Assembly: GCA_002426555.1 (NCBI GenBank) | Contig: DIQU01000014.1 | Span: 1-26,186, forward strand | DNA: 26,186 bases | Origin: Firmicutes bacterium UBA5454 | GTDB lineage: Bacteria; Bacillota; Clostridia; Caldicoprobacterales; DTU083 | Direction of reading: 5' to 3' | In this document: piece by piece, positions 1 through 6,503 of the stretch | Layout of the letters: each line of letters starts with the position of its first letter | Position numbering within the stretch: the first letter of the stretch is position 1 | The notes under the pieces: model-generated | The model's database searches: none | What the model saw: only the letters and a program-made list of their open reading frames with translations | What the model was told of the DNA's origin: nothing | Made by a program: the position numbers and the translations under genes

Positions 1-15
1 ATATCTGCCACATTC

Positions 16-208
16 AGAGAACGTTTTGCATGCCCGATGCCGCTTAACCGATCCCACAGAGCCTTCTTCCCTAGCGGCGCTTGTCGCCCGGTGAAGAGGT
101 GTGGTGCGCATGCTCTAGATAGAGCCTTACTCTCCGCACCCTTGTGGGCATGCGTTGTTCTGTGATGTACGCCAAATCCTTGTTCAGAGTGAGCCGCGGA
201 TGGCTCAC
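16..208. repeat. Imperfect palindromic element A plus hairpin
   Basis: This is the main content of the gene-free first 332 bases. The outer arms, AGAGAAC...GCATGCCC at 16-35 and GGGCATGC...GTTCTGT at 146-163, are complementary apart from a small internal mismatch. Inside them GGTGCG/CGCACC and GCTCTA/TAGAGC form further nested stems. A separate hairpin with GTGAGCC/GGCTCAC arms follows at 189-208. The segment ATGCGTTGTT at 150-159 recurs exactly at 2599-2608, and the hairpin loop CGGAT is also shared with the element there. The layout resembles an integron attC site or a MITE, but I cannot decide which. No convincing coding region covers 1-332. Confidence 0.5.
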
Positions 209-332
209 CCATAAATTCATCCTCAACAGACCAACTATTTCGTCTTATAGGAACAATGCCAATTATCGAGTATTAAATTTTATAATGGACTACATCACTC
301 ATATATGCATCGGAGTACTTGAAATCGTCTTC

Positions 333-998
333 TCACTTGTCAGCTACAAGAGAAATCACTAATTTGTGTTTCGGTGCACACGAGTAGGTGACCCGCATCC
401 CATTAATCCAGGTTTCATCTGTCACCCCATCTGAGGGATGCTGATAAAATCTCATGAAATAACTGTAGATATCCTCACCGTTTAATCCGAACAGCATATT
501 GAAGGTCTCCAGCAATTGAGGGCTATAATCATCATCAAGTACACCGGGAAATGTCAGGTTTTCAATTGAGAATGTAACGATATTCTGTTCCCTGTCGATG
601 TTGAAATTGAAAATATCAACGCCATTGCCGCCAATAATTTGACCTTTGTTTTCTTCAAGCCCATAATACAGATACAGTTTATCATGATAATCCAATTTAA
701 TGGTATTGTCTCCTTCACGAAGCAATTGAATGATTTGAGCAAGGTTCCCGGGAACTTCCGGGAATTTGTCATAAGTATAGGGTTCATAGCCATCTTCACA
801 CATGACTAGGAGTTTTCCCTTATCATCCAGCATACAATTCCCTGTATTAAAATTCTTGTCTGTATCCTGTGTTCTATTGGTTCCGGACTCATTTTGAACT
901 GTACTCCCGGAGGAGGCGTTTTTTTCTGTATTAATCGTACAGCCCGTGAGAAACACAATGAAACATAGCATTAGAAATATCAGCCTTATTTCTTTCAC
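333..998 (-). CDS. Putative lipoprotein of unknown function
   Basis: This is a 221-residue protein with a short basic N-terminus, a hydrophobic stretch at about residues 6-18 and a lipobox (LTGC, Cys20). It should be lipidated and anchored on the outer face of the membrane. A low-complexity Ser/Asn/Thr-rich linker follows at about 25-45. The remainder is a soluble, acidic, aromatic-rich domain that I do not recognise. The start is a GTG, supported by GAGGGAG about 10 bases upstream. The gene stands alone: the next gene on the same strand is about 180 bases away. The function is unknown; the export prediction is secure but nothing shows a binding partner or ligand. Confidence 0.75.
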   Translation of the reverse strand: MKEIRLIFLMLCFIVFLTGCTINTEKNASSGSTVQNESGTNRTQDTDKNFNTGNCMLDDKGKLLVMCEDGYEPYTYDKFPEVPGNLAQIIQLLREGDNTIKLDYHDKLYLYYGLEENKGQIIGGNGVDIFNFNIDREQNIVTFSIENLTFPGVLDDDYSPQLLETFNMLFGLNGEDIYSYFMRFYQHPSDGVTDETWINGMRVTYSCAPKHKLVISLVADK

Positions 999-1176
999 TA
1001 TTATAGAACTCCCTCAGGTTGCTATCATTTTTCTTTTCTGTTTCGCATTTTTCTACAATTATGCAGATTCAGCCATGGACGGTTTAAGCAATATATAAAG
1101 GTAGCGAACTAACTTAACTTTGTGTTATGTTCATTTATAGCAATTTCTCCTACCATATTAAAATTTACGCTTTCAA

Positions 1177-1671
1177 TTATAACAAGGATATAATATGTGT
1201 AATACCTCCTGATACCAATGCAACAACAGCACCGATCGCTGTTCCTTTTATAGCACCAATGACATGAAACCATGGATTTCTATATTCTTTATCCATATCT
1301 TCTGTTCCCGGTATTCTCAATTTTTTACTGTGACAAAACAGACCAATATCTAAAATAAGCATATCGTAAATATTGACTGTAAAAAATAAAATGAAAACAT
1401 GAAAACAAGCAGATAAAAAGCTTTTAGCACCTGAAAAATATGCTACTAATGACAGAACAATAACGATTAAAAATGCAGCTACTATTTTCATCGATATATG
1501 CCTTTTCTTTTCATTGTGCATACTACTTTTATATTGTGGTAATCCTTCCACCCTTTTTCTAATTGCTGATGGATAAGACATTATATATTTGATTGGATCT
1601 TTATACAGCCTGGGAATTATCAACAAAGTGAATACCATACACAGAATAATACATTGTATTATTAAAATCAT
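1177..1671 (-). CDS. Small integral membrane protein, about 4 TM segments
   Basis: This unrecognised membrane protein is about 164 residues long. Hydrophobic segments occur near the N-terminus, in the middle as two adjacent helices, and at the C-terminus (a Gly/Ala/Val-rich helix). A basic loop separates the first helix from the middle pair. The soluble stretch between helices 3 and 4 has an IPGTE motif followed by acidic residues, a pattern I associate with uncharacterised clostridial membrane proteins. An upstream in-frame ATG at 1689 exists, but it is itself part of the GGAGG sequence, so I prefer the ATG at 1671, about 11 bases after GGAGG. No neighbour suggests a function. Confidence 0.65.
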   Translation of the reverse strand: MILIIQCIILCMVFTLLIIPRLYKDPIKYIMSYPSAIRKRVEGLPQYKSSMHNEKKRHISMKIVAAFLIVIVLSLVAYFSGAKSFLSACFHVFILFFTVNIYDMLILDIGLFCHSKKLRIPGTEDMDKEYRNPWFHVIGAIKGTAIGAVVALVSGGITHIISLL

Positions 1672-1767
1672 TTCATGCGCAGCCTCCATTTTAATAAATA
1701 TAGGGATACTAGCTCATATATTTCGTTATCTATAATAGATAAATCATAGCAACTTCCTTCAAAATAG

Positions 1768-1974
1768 TTATTCCACTCCTTTAACGAAAACTACTCTATA
1801 TTTTCCGACTCTTAACCTATGCAAAGGAGGATATTTCCCTCCCTGTAGTCTTTTTATATCACCCCGGGGTATTTTCTCTATTGCTTCAATTATCCTTTTC
1901 CTTGTATCCTTCTCATAATCAGCAAGTGTCTTATAAGCATTTTTTAAATACGTGATCTTTCTCATCTTATTCAC
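1768..1974 (-). CDS. RelE/ParE-family toxin, probably C-terminally truncated
   Basis: This is a 68-residue basic protein with the RelE/ParE fold pattern: an N-terminal strand, a helical pair with KRIIEAIEKI, then GDIKRLQGG and the strand pair LHRLRVGKYRVVFV. Family members are mRNA interferases or gyrase poisons, neutralised by the antitoxin encoded just upstream. Its start overlaps the end of the antitoxin gene by 8 bases, a typical coupled toxin-antitoxin arrangement. Family members are usually about 85-95 residues. This one stops right after the penultimate strand, so the final strand, which often bears catalytic residues, is missing. I could not recover it convincingly in another frame. 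It may be inactive, or a short variant. Confidence 0.7.
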   Translation of the reverse strand: MNKMRKITYLKNAYKTLADYEKDTRKRIIEAIEKIPRGDIKRLQGGKYPPLHRLRVGKYRVVFVKGVE

Positions 1975-2179
1975 CGTTTATCAGTTCATTGATTTTTTCA
2001 GAAGAAACTCTTTCATCTGTATTTATCAGATTCCAAAGTTCTTCTTCTTCCTGAATGTCCATATACAAATCTTGATCATTCTTGTTTTTTAGGTATAGTA
2101 AAAAATCAATAACTTCACCAACTTTACTTTCAGGTATATCATCAACCAACTTTTTAATTATATCTTTTACCGTATTCAT
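1967..2179 (-). CDS. Antitoxin of a type II toxin-antitoxin pair
   Basis: This is an acidic protein of about 70 residues encoded immediately upstream of the RelE/ParE-like toxin. It has an amphipathic helical N-terminus (VKDIIKKLVDDIPESKVGEV, then a leucine-rich segment) and an acidic C-terminal tail, the usual design of an antitoxin that dimerises through its N-terminal half and wraps the toxin with its tail. A GTG six bases further upstream is possible, but GGTGAT is well spaced from the ATG at 2179. No clear ribbon-helix-helix or HTH motif is visible, so autorepression is only inferred from family behaviour. Confidence 0.65.
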   Translation of the reverse strand: MNTVKDIIKKLVDDIPESKVGEVIDFLLYLKNKNDQDLYMDIQEEEELWNLINTDERVSSEKINELINGE

Positions 2180-2267
2180 AATTATCACCGTCCAAGTTCA
2201 ATTTATATTTCTATTTTACCACAACTTGCAAATAAAGATAAGCTACAGAGAATGATCCAAAATTACT

Positions 2268-2285
2268 CCCGCCATGGATGGCGGG
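2268..2285. repeat. Perfect inverted repeat beside the intron remnant
   Basis: The arms CCCGCCAT and ATGGCGGG are separated by two bases. The repeat lies about 20 bases beyond the predicted 3' end of the group II intron remnant, on what would be the 3' exon side. It could be part of the intron's original target site or an unrelated hairpin. No T-run follows, so it is not a clear terminator. Confidence 0.45.
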
Positions 2286-2306
2286 TCATAACTCCACATG
2301 TTGCCT

Positions 2307-2383
2307 AAGGCGGGTAGGTCAGGGATATTACTATCCCTGACCCCCCAAAGAACCGTGCATGAAGGTTTCCCCTCACACGGCTC
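2307..2383 (-). mobile_element. Group II intron remnant: domains V and VI only
   Basis: The minus strand at 2383-2350 is a 34-nt domain V hairpin. It has a 9-bp lower stem (GAGCCGTGT with GCACGGTTC, including the AGC triad), a two-base AT bulge, a 5-bp upper stem (GAGGG with CCTTC) and a GAAA loop. Three bases later domain VI runs from about 2346 to 2312: GGGGGGTCAGGGATA pairs with TATCCCTGACC-T-A-CCC. This leaves an unpaired A, complementary to base 2315, at the position of the branch-point adenosine. The intron 3' end should lie 7-8 nt further, near 2307. No reverse transcriptase or domain I-III sequence precedes it within 300 bases, so the element is a dead 3' fragment. Confidence 0.8.
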
Positions 2384-2498
2384 AGGCATTTATAAACTAT
2401 TTCAACTTCATGAAATAGCCGACTAAAATGGATTTTGAATATAACCATGTAGCCTGTTTATGGCAATTTGTATGCACTATATATTTCTTCTTAGTCTG

Positions 2499-2656
2499 CT
2501 CGTCTTGATGCATTCGCCACATTAGCGGGCGGGTGTGGGCAGGAATGACCTCATGCTCCTGCTCTCAGAGCTCTGCTACATGCTTGCCCTTTATGCAAAT
2601 GCGTTGTTAGGCGACGGGCCATGACCCCTTGCTCGGAACTCGACACGGATGTCGAG
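2499..2656. repeat. Imperfect palindromic element B plus hairpin
   Basis: This element lies between the intron remnant and the PHP gene and fills most of a 500-base gene-free stretch. The end arms, TCGTCT..ATGCATTCGC and GCAAATGCGTTG..TAGGCGA (to about 2614), are partly complementary. GGGCA/TGCCC, CATG/CATG and a CAGAGCTCTG palindrome nest inside. The right end carries GTTAGGC (2606-2612), which fits the attC R' consensus GTTRRRY. A hairpin with CTCGACA/TGTCGAG arms follows at 2639-2656. Element A shares ATGCGTTGTT and the hairpin-loop CGGAT. The left arm lacks a clear RYYYAAC box, so attC identity is not proven. Confidence 0.5.
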
Positions 2657-2698
2657 CCCTTACATTTCTCCTGTAAACTTTCTTGGTACACGAAGTGC

Positions 2699-3535
2699 CT
2701 AAAATGGGTAGTTCCCGAACTTCAATATTTCGTAATTCTCATGCTTAAGACCCGTCATAGCGAAATGAGTTACCCCCGCTCCATTGTTTTTTCCATGCCA
2801 ATCTGAACCACCTGATATATATTTTTTATTTTCTTCTGCAATTTGTTTATATTTTTTGGTTTCTTCTAAAGAATGTATAGGGTGAAAAACTTCTAAGCCT
2901 TGTGCACCATATCTCATTAAGTCAAGAACTATATCATCATTTTTAATGCTTTTAGGATGTGCTATTATTGGTATACCTCCAATTTGTTTAATTATATCTA
3001 TCGCATCATAGCCACTGGTTGTTTCTGTTTCAATAAATTCTTGACCTTCCACCCAAAAGCACAAATGAAACATATCCCATAATTTCATATCGGGAATTGT
3101 ATGCCGATCTATTTGCATAGCTTTAACGACATGTACACCAGATATTCTAGGTTGTTCACCGTTCAATTCTAAAACTCGTTCCCACTTATAGTTAAATATT
3201 CCTTTGGATACTGCATTCTCAAAATTAACTCTTGTGTTTTCAGTTTTTTCCTCAGATATGCGAGCAATAAAGTTTTCTAGCTGTTTATCAAATATATCAA
3301 TATAGTATCCCAACACATGAAGATATTTACGTTTATATATTGTTGATATTTCAACACCGGGAATTACTTTAACACCCTTTGGAATTGCATGTTGTAATTC
3401 TTTCAAGGCACCCACAGCATCATGGTCTGTAATTGAAATAACTTTTACATTATTAACTTTAGCAAGAGAACATAACTCTTGCGGCGTGTCAGTGCCATCT
3501 GAAAATGTAGAATGTAAATGCAAATCTGCAAACAT
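2699..3535 (-). CDS. PHP-domain metal-dependent phosphoesterase
   Basis: This is a 278-residue PHP-superfamily phosphoesterase, closest in layout to the TrpH/YciV type. Proteins of that group hydrolyse nucleoside 3',5'-bisphosphates or short RNA 5' ends with a trinuclear metal site. The metal-binding motifs are in order: DLHLHSTFSDG at residues 4-14 (His6, His8, Asp13), TDHD at 37-40, EIST with Glu62, HVLGYY around 73-78, IIAHP past the middle, and GGSDWHG near the C-terminus. A TTG seven codons upstream is in frame, but the ATG at 3535 has AGGTGA four bases before it and gives the family's usual MFADLHLH start. The gene is bracketed by palindromic elements B and C in opposite orientation, suggesting it may have arrived as a mobile cassette. 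Confidence 0.85.
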   Translation of the reverse strand: MFADLHLHSTFSDGTDTPQELCSLAKVNNVKVISITDHDAVGALKELQHAIPKGVKVIPGVEISTIYKRKYLHVLGYYIDIFDKQLENFIARISEEKTENTRVNFENAVSKGIFNYKWERVLELNGEQPRISGVHVVKAMQIDRHTIPDMKLWDMFHLCFWVEGQEFIETETTSGYDAIDIIKQIGGIPIIAHPKSIKNDDIVLDLMRYGAQGLEVFHPIHSLEETKKYKQIAEENKKYISGGSDWHGKNNGAGVTHFAMTGLKHENYEILKFGNYPF

Positions 3536-3633
3536 ACCATCACCTTCACCTTCCAAATGTAAAAATAATCAAATGTTTTTACTATCAAACAAAATATGAC
3601 TGATATAAACTACATAGTCATGCCCTAATTATT

Positions 3634-3741
3634 CCGGGCATGATGCCCGGTCTCACCATGGTCTGTCGCCTAACTATGGTATTCGCGAAACTTCCATTTC
3701 GCAAACAACTACAAAATCACGATATCTACGAAGTACTTCGT
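3634..3741. repeat. Palindromic element C
   Basis: This stretch lies in the 320-base gap between the PHP gene and the AraC-type regulator. A hairpin with CCGGGCA/TGCCCGG arms is at 3634-3650. GCCTAAC is at 3668-3674; read on the minus strand it is GTTAGGCGACAGACCATG, matching GTTAGGCGACGGGCCATG of element B. A GCGAAA/TTTCGC stem-loop follows, and a perfect 14-base palindrome ACGAAGTACTTCGT is at 3728-3741. The core and the hairpin occur in the same order as in element B but inverted, so B and C bracket the PHP gene. Confidence 0.5.
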
Positions 3742-3857
3742 AAATCCTTATTGTGTTTATTGCATTTATCTAGTCTTTAGTTAACTGTCAATTATTACTA
3801 TATTATGGTAGACATATTCTGTCAATAAGTGATTCTGAAATCTAATGCAACAAAACT

Positions 3858-4673
3858 TTACGCTCGCTCACGGTAAGCCTCCCGATAAGCCCCAGGCGGG
3901 AGTCCATATGCGTTGCGAAACTGCCGTGAAAAGTTCGGTAAATCTTGAAATCCACATGTATACATTATTTCCTTTACGCTTCTGTCAGTATTCTTCAGCA
4001 TGGATTCTGCACGCTCCAAACGGTAAGACAAAAGATAGCTTTGAACTGACATACCTGTGTTTTCTTTAAATATCCTAAACAGATGGCTTCTGCTGATACC
4101 AAGGTGATTGGCAATCTGGCTAACAGTCAATCCATAAGAGTAGTTTTTATTAATATAGTCCAAAGCTAAATCAATAAGCTCTAAATTCTTACCTGGTGGA
4201 GCATCAACAGGGCAAATTAATGAAAAAAACTCATACAATCGAGATAGAGTTAGAAATCTATTTTTATTCGCTCGATAACTTTCACCAAGCTCATGGATAC
4301 ATTTCTCCATTCTATCCCCATCCGAAAACTGAAACACTGGATTCTCCAACCCTATACCACATTTAGAACATATGCCGCTTGCATCACTACCATTAAAACC
4401 GACCCAAACATAACGCCATGGGTTAATATTTTCTGCTTTATACAAAGTTACTACTCCTGGAGGGATTAAAAAACCTTGTCCCTTTTTCAGAGGATAATGT
4501 CTATCGCCTATAGAAAATGCACCTTCTCCATCTAATACACAATGAATTAGATAATGGTCTCTTACAGCAGGACCGAAGCTGTGTCCCGGTAAACAATTTT
4601 CTGATCCCACTTGATATAATGAAACAACACTGGAACAGCTGTTGTCAAAATCATTCATAATTGAATAGTTCAT
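3858..4673 (-). CDS. AraC-family transcriptional regulator with cupin sensor domain
   Basis: This is a 271-residue AraC/XylS-type regulator. Residues of about 25-150 form an AraC-type cupin sugar-sensing domain (PGHSFGP, the YxLIHCVLDGEG strand pair, KKGQGFLIPPG). Residues of about 165-271 hold two helix-turn-helix motifs: first LTVSQIANHLGISRSHLFRIF, then VKEIMYTCGFQDLPNFSRQFR ending in the GLPPGAYR signature. The start ATG has AAGGAG seven bases upstream. It is transcribed divergently from the GH4 glycosidase, like MsmR/RafR-type activators next to alpha-galactoside genes. Two TGCAACA half-sites 21 bp apart in the shared intergenic region are plausible targets. I infer activation of the GH4 gene by its sugar. 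Confidence 0.88.
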   Translation of the reverse strand: MNYSIMNDFDNSCSSVVSLYQVGSENCLPGHSFGPAVRDHYLIHCVLDGEGAFSIGDRHYPLKKGQGFLIPPGVVTLYKAENINPWRYVWVGFNGSDASGICSKCGIGLENPVFQFSDGDRMEKCIHELGESYRANKNRFLTLSRLYEFFSLICPVDAPPGKNLELIDLALDYINKNYSYGLTVSQIANHLGISRSHLFRIFKENTGMSVQSYLLSYRLERAESMLKNTDRSVKEIMYTCGFQDLPNFSRQFRNAYGLPPGAYREAYRERA

Positions 4674-4792
4674 GCCTCTTCTCCTTGCCTTTTTCTATAC
4701 AATTCTATAATAAGTCTGTGAAAATCTGTGATTTTAAGAAGATACCAATCTTAGCTTCATCAGTTGTACTAATTATAGCATAAAATGAGCTA

Positions 4793-4857
4793 TGCAACAT
4801 TAAGACAATGATTTGCAACACTTTCCTATATAAATTCTTGTAGGTAACTTGTATAAT
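4793..4857 (+). promoter_or_regulatory. Predicted AraC-type operator and promoter of the GH4 gene
   Basis: Two direct repeats, TGCAACA at 4793-4799 and TGCAACA at 4814-4820, start exactly 21 bp apart, two helical turns, as for AraC-family half-sites. A TATAAT -10 box follows at 4852-4857 with no good -35 match, which fits a promoter needing an activator bound next to the -35 position. The first half-site also lies close to the likely -10 of the regulator gene (TATAAT on the minus strand near 4775), which would allow autoregulation. The assignment of these repeats to this regulator is inference. Confidence 0.5.
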
Positions 4858-4910
4858 GGATTTATACAACCAATGACAATAATATGGTTGATAAAAAAGA
4901 GGGGGATTTT

Positions 4911-6233
4911 ATGCCTAAAATAACGTTTATGGGTGCAGGAAGCACCGTATTTGCCAGAAATGTATTAGGTGACACAATGTGTTCACCCGCCCTTCAGGAT
5001 AGTGAAATAGCACTATATGACATAAGTGCTGACAGACTGAAGGATTCTGAGATTATCTTAAGTGCCATTAACAAAAATGTTAACGAAAGTAAGGCCACTA
5101 TCAAGTCTTATCTAGGTGTTGAACAGCGAAAAGAAGCACTCCGGGGGGCAGACTTTGTTGTAAACGCCATTCAAGTTGGAGGATATGACCCCTGTACAAT
5201 TATCGACTTTGAGATTCCTAAAAAATATGGGCTTAGGCAGACCATTGCAGACACTTTGGGCATTGGCGGTATTATGAGAACCCTGCGCACCATTCCAGTT
5301 TTACAGGGTTTTGCCGATGACATAGAAGAGGTTTGCCCAGATGCATGGTTCTTAAATTATACCAATCCGATGGCCATGCTTTCTGGATATATGCAAAGGT
5401 ATACTGCTGTTAAAACTGTTGGATTATGCCATAGTGTTCAAGTTTGCTCCCCTCATCTACTTAAATCATTAGGGATGGACGACAAACTGGAAGGTCACCG
5501 AGAATTAATCGCCGGTATCAATCATATGGGCTGGTTGCTGAAAATTCAGGATAAGGATGGCAATGACCTTTACCCTGAAATCAAAAGAAGAGCAGCTGAA
5601 AAAAATGTTGCAGAGAAACACTATGATATGGTTCGCTATGAGTACATCAAACATTTAGGTTATTATTGCACTGAATCCAGTGAGCACAATGCAGAATATA
5701 ATCCATTCTTCATTAAGTCTGCATATCCAGAGCTTATTGATCGCTTTAATATCCCGCTGGATGAATACCCCCGCAGATGCGTTAATCAGATTAAGGGATG
5801 GGAAAAGGAACGAGATCAGATTCTTCAAGATGGCAAAATTACTCATACCCGTTCCCATGAGTACGCTTCTCGAATAATGGAATCCATTACTACCAATACA
5901 TTGTACAAGATCGGTGGTAATGTTCTAAACACTGGCTTAATTGATAACCTTCCTTCAGATGCATGTGTAGAAGTACCTTGCCTTGTGGATGGCAGCGGAA
6001 TTAATCCAACATACATAGGAAGACTGCCGGTTCAATTGGCTGCAATGAATATGACTAACATCAATGTGCAACTGATGACCATTGAAGCTGCACGAACCAA
6101 AAAGATTGAAAACATCTATCAAGCTGCCATGTTGGATCCGCATACTGCTGCAGAGTTGTCCATTGATGACATTATCAAGATGTGCGACGAGATGATTGAG
6201 GCACATGGTGAGTATATGGAGATATACACATAA
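4911..6233 (+). CDS. GH4 alpha-galactosidase/alpha-glucosidase (NAD- and Mn-dependent)
   Basis: This is a 440-residue glycoside hydrolase family 4 enzyme, full length for the family. Such enzymes cleave alpha-glycosides by NAD-mediated oxidation at C3 and elimination, with a bound divalent metal, in the cytoplasm. Visible features are the Rossmann start ITFMGAGSTVFARN (4-17), LNYTNPMAM (148-156), the metal-binding Cys in VGLCHSVQ (Cys173) and NHM (His205). GLCHSVQ is typical of MelA-type alpha-galactosidases, but the specificity cannot be fixed from motifs; glucosides or glucuronides remain possible. The ATG at 4911 has GAGGGGG six bases upstream and is preferred over an in-frame ATG at 4884. 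It is convergent with the Gfo/Idh/MocA gene, with heptad repeat arrays between them. Confidence 0.9.
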   Translation: MPKITFMGAGSTVFARNVLGDTMCSPALQDSEIALYDISADRLKDSEIILSAINKNVNESKATIKSYLGVEQRKEALRGADFVVNAIQVGGYDPCTIIDFEIPKKYGLRQTIADTLGIGGIMRTLRTIPVLQGFADDIEEVCPDAWFLNYTNPMAMLSGYMQRYTAVKTVGLCHSVQVCSPHLLKSLGMDDKLEGHRELIAGINHMGWLLKIQDKDGNDLYPEIKRRAAEKNVAEKHYDMVRYEYIKHLGYYCTESSEHNAEYNPFFIKSAYPELIDRFNIPLDEYPRRCVNQIKGWEKERDQILQDGKITHTRSHEYASRIMESITTNTLYKIGGNVLNTGLIDNLPSDACVEVPCLVDGSGINPTYIGRLPVQLAAMNMTNINVQLMTIEAARTKKIENIYQAAMLDPHTAAELSIDDIIKMCDEMIEAHGEYMEIYT

Positions 6234-6235
6234 TA

Positions 6236-6326
6236 GATGCTGGATGCTGGATGCTGGATGCTGGATACGGGTTACGGGTTACGGGTATGAAATGATACGA
6301 GATACGGGTATGAAATGATATGAGAT
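6236..6326 (+). repeat. Degenerate heptamer tandem array 1
   Basis: Thirteen consecutive 7-bp units begin two bases after the GH4 stop codon: GATGCTG four times, then GATACGG, GTTACGG twice, then decaying units (GTATGAA, GAGATAC, GGGTATG and so on). The strict 7-bp period persists although the unit drifts. The same GTTACGG-type unit forms arrays at 6385-6468 (inverted) and 17308-17370. Confidence 0.85.
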
Positions 6327-6384
6327 ACCAGATATAAGTATTAGAAAACTTGAACAACCCTTTAATCTTACGTTTTTGCTCAGA

Positions 6385-6468
6385 CCTATTGCCTATCGCC
6401 TAGAGCCTAGTACCTATTACCTAGTGCCATTCTACCCGTATCTCGTATCCCGTAACTCGTATCTCGTA
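6385..6468 (-). repeat. Degenerate heptamer tandem array 2 (inverted)
   Basis: Twelve 7-bp units are read on the plus strand as CCTATTG, CCTATCG, CCTAGAG, CCTAGTA and so on, grading into ACCCGTA, TCTCGTA, TCCCGTA and ACTCGTA. On the minus strand these are TACGGGT/TACGAGA-type units, so this array is inverted relative to array 1, 58 bases away. The two arrays fill the gap between convergent genes and could fold against each other. Confidence 0.8.
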
Positions 6469-6503
6469 ACCAACCTTAACGTCCGGCCCCAAATACCTGG
6501 TGT

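Noticed and set aside
144..362. A 72-residue plus-strand open frame at the left edge
   Set aside because: It runs through the hairpin of element A and into the lipoprotein gene's 3' end, has no ribosome binding site and no recognisable domain.
2307..2656. An intact group II intron with a hidden maturase
   Set aside because: No frame in the 300 bases upstream of domain V encodes reverse transcriptase or maturase motifs, and the PHP gene begins too close.
2621..2806. A 61-residue plus-strand open frame over element B
   Set aside because: It overlaps the 3' end of the PHP gene on the other strand and repeat DNA; no domain or ribosome binding site.
6236..6468. CRISPR array
   Set aside because: The units are 7-bp contiguous repeats without spacers, and no cas genes are present.
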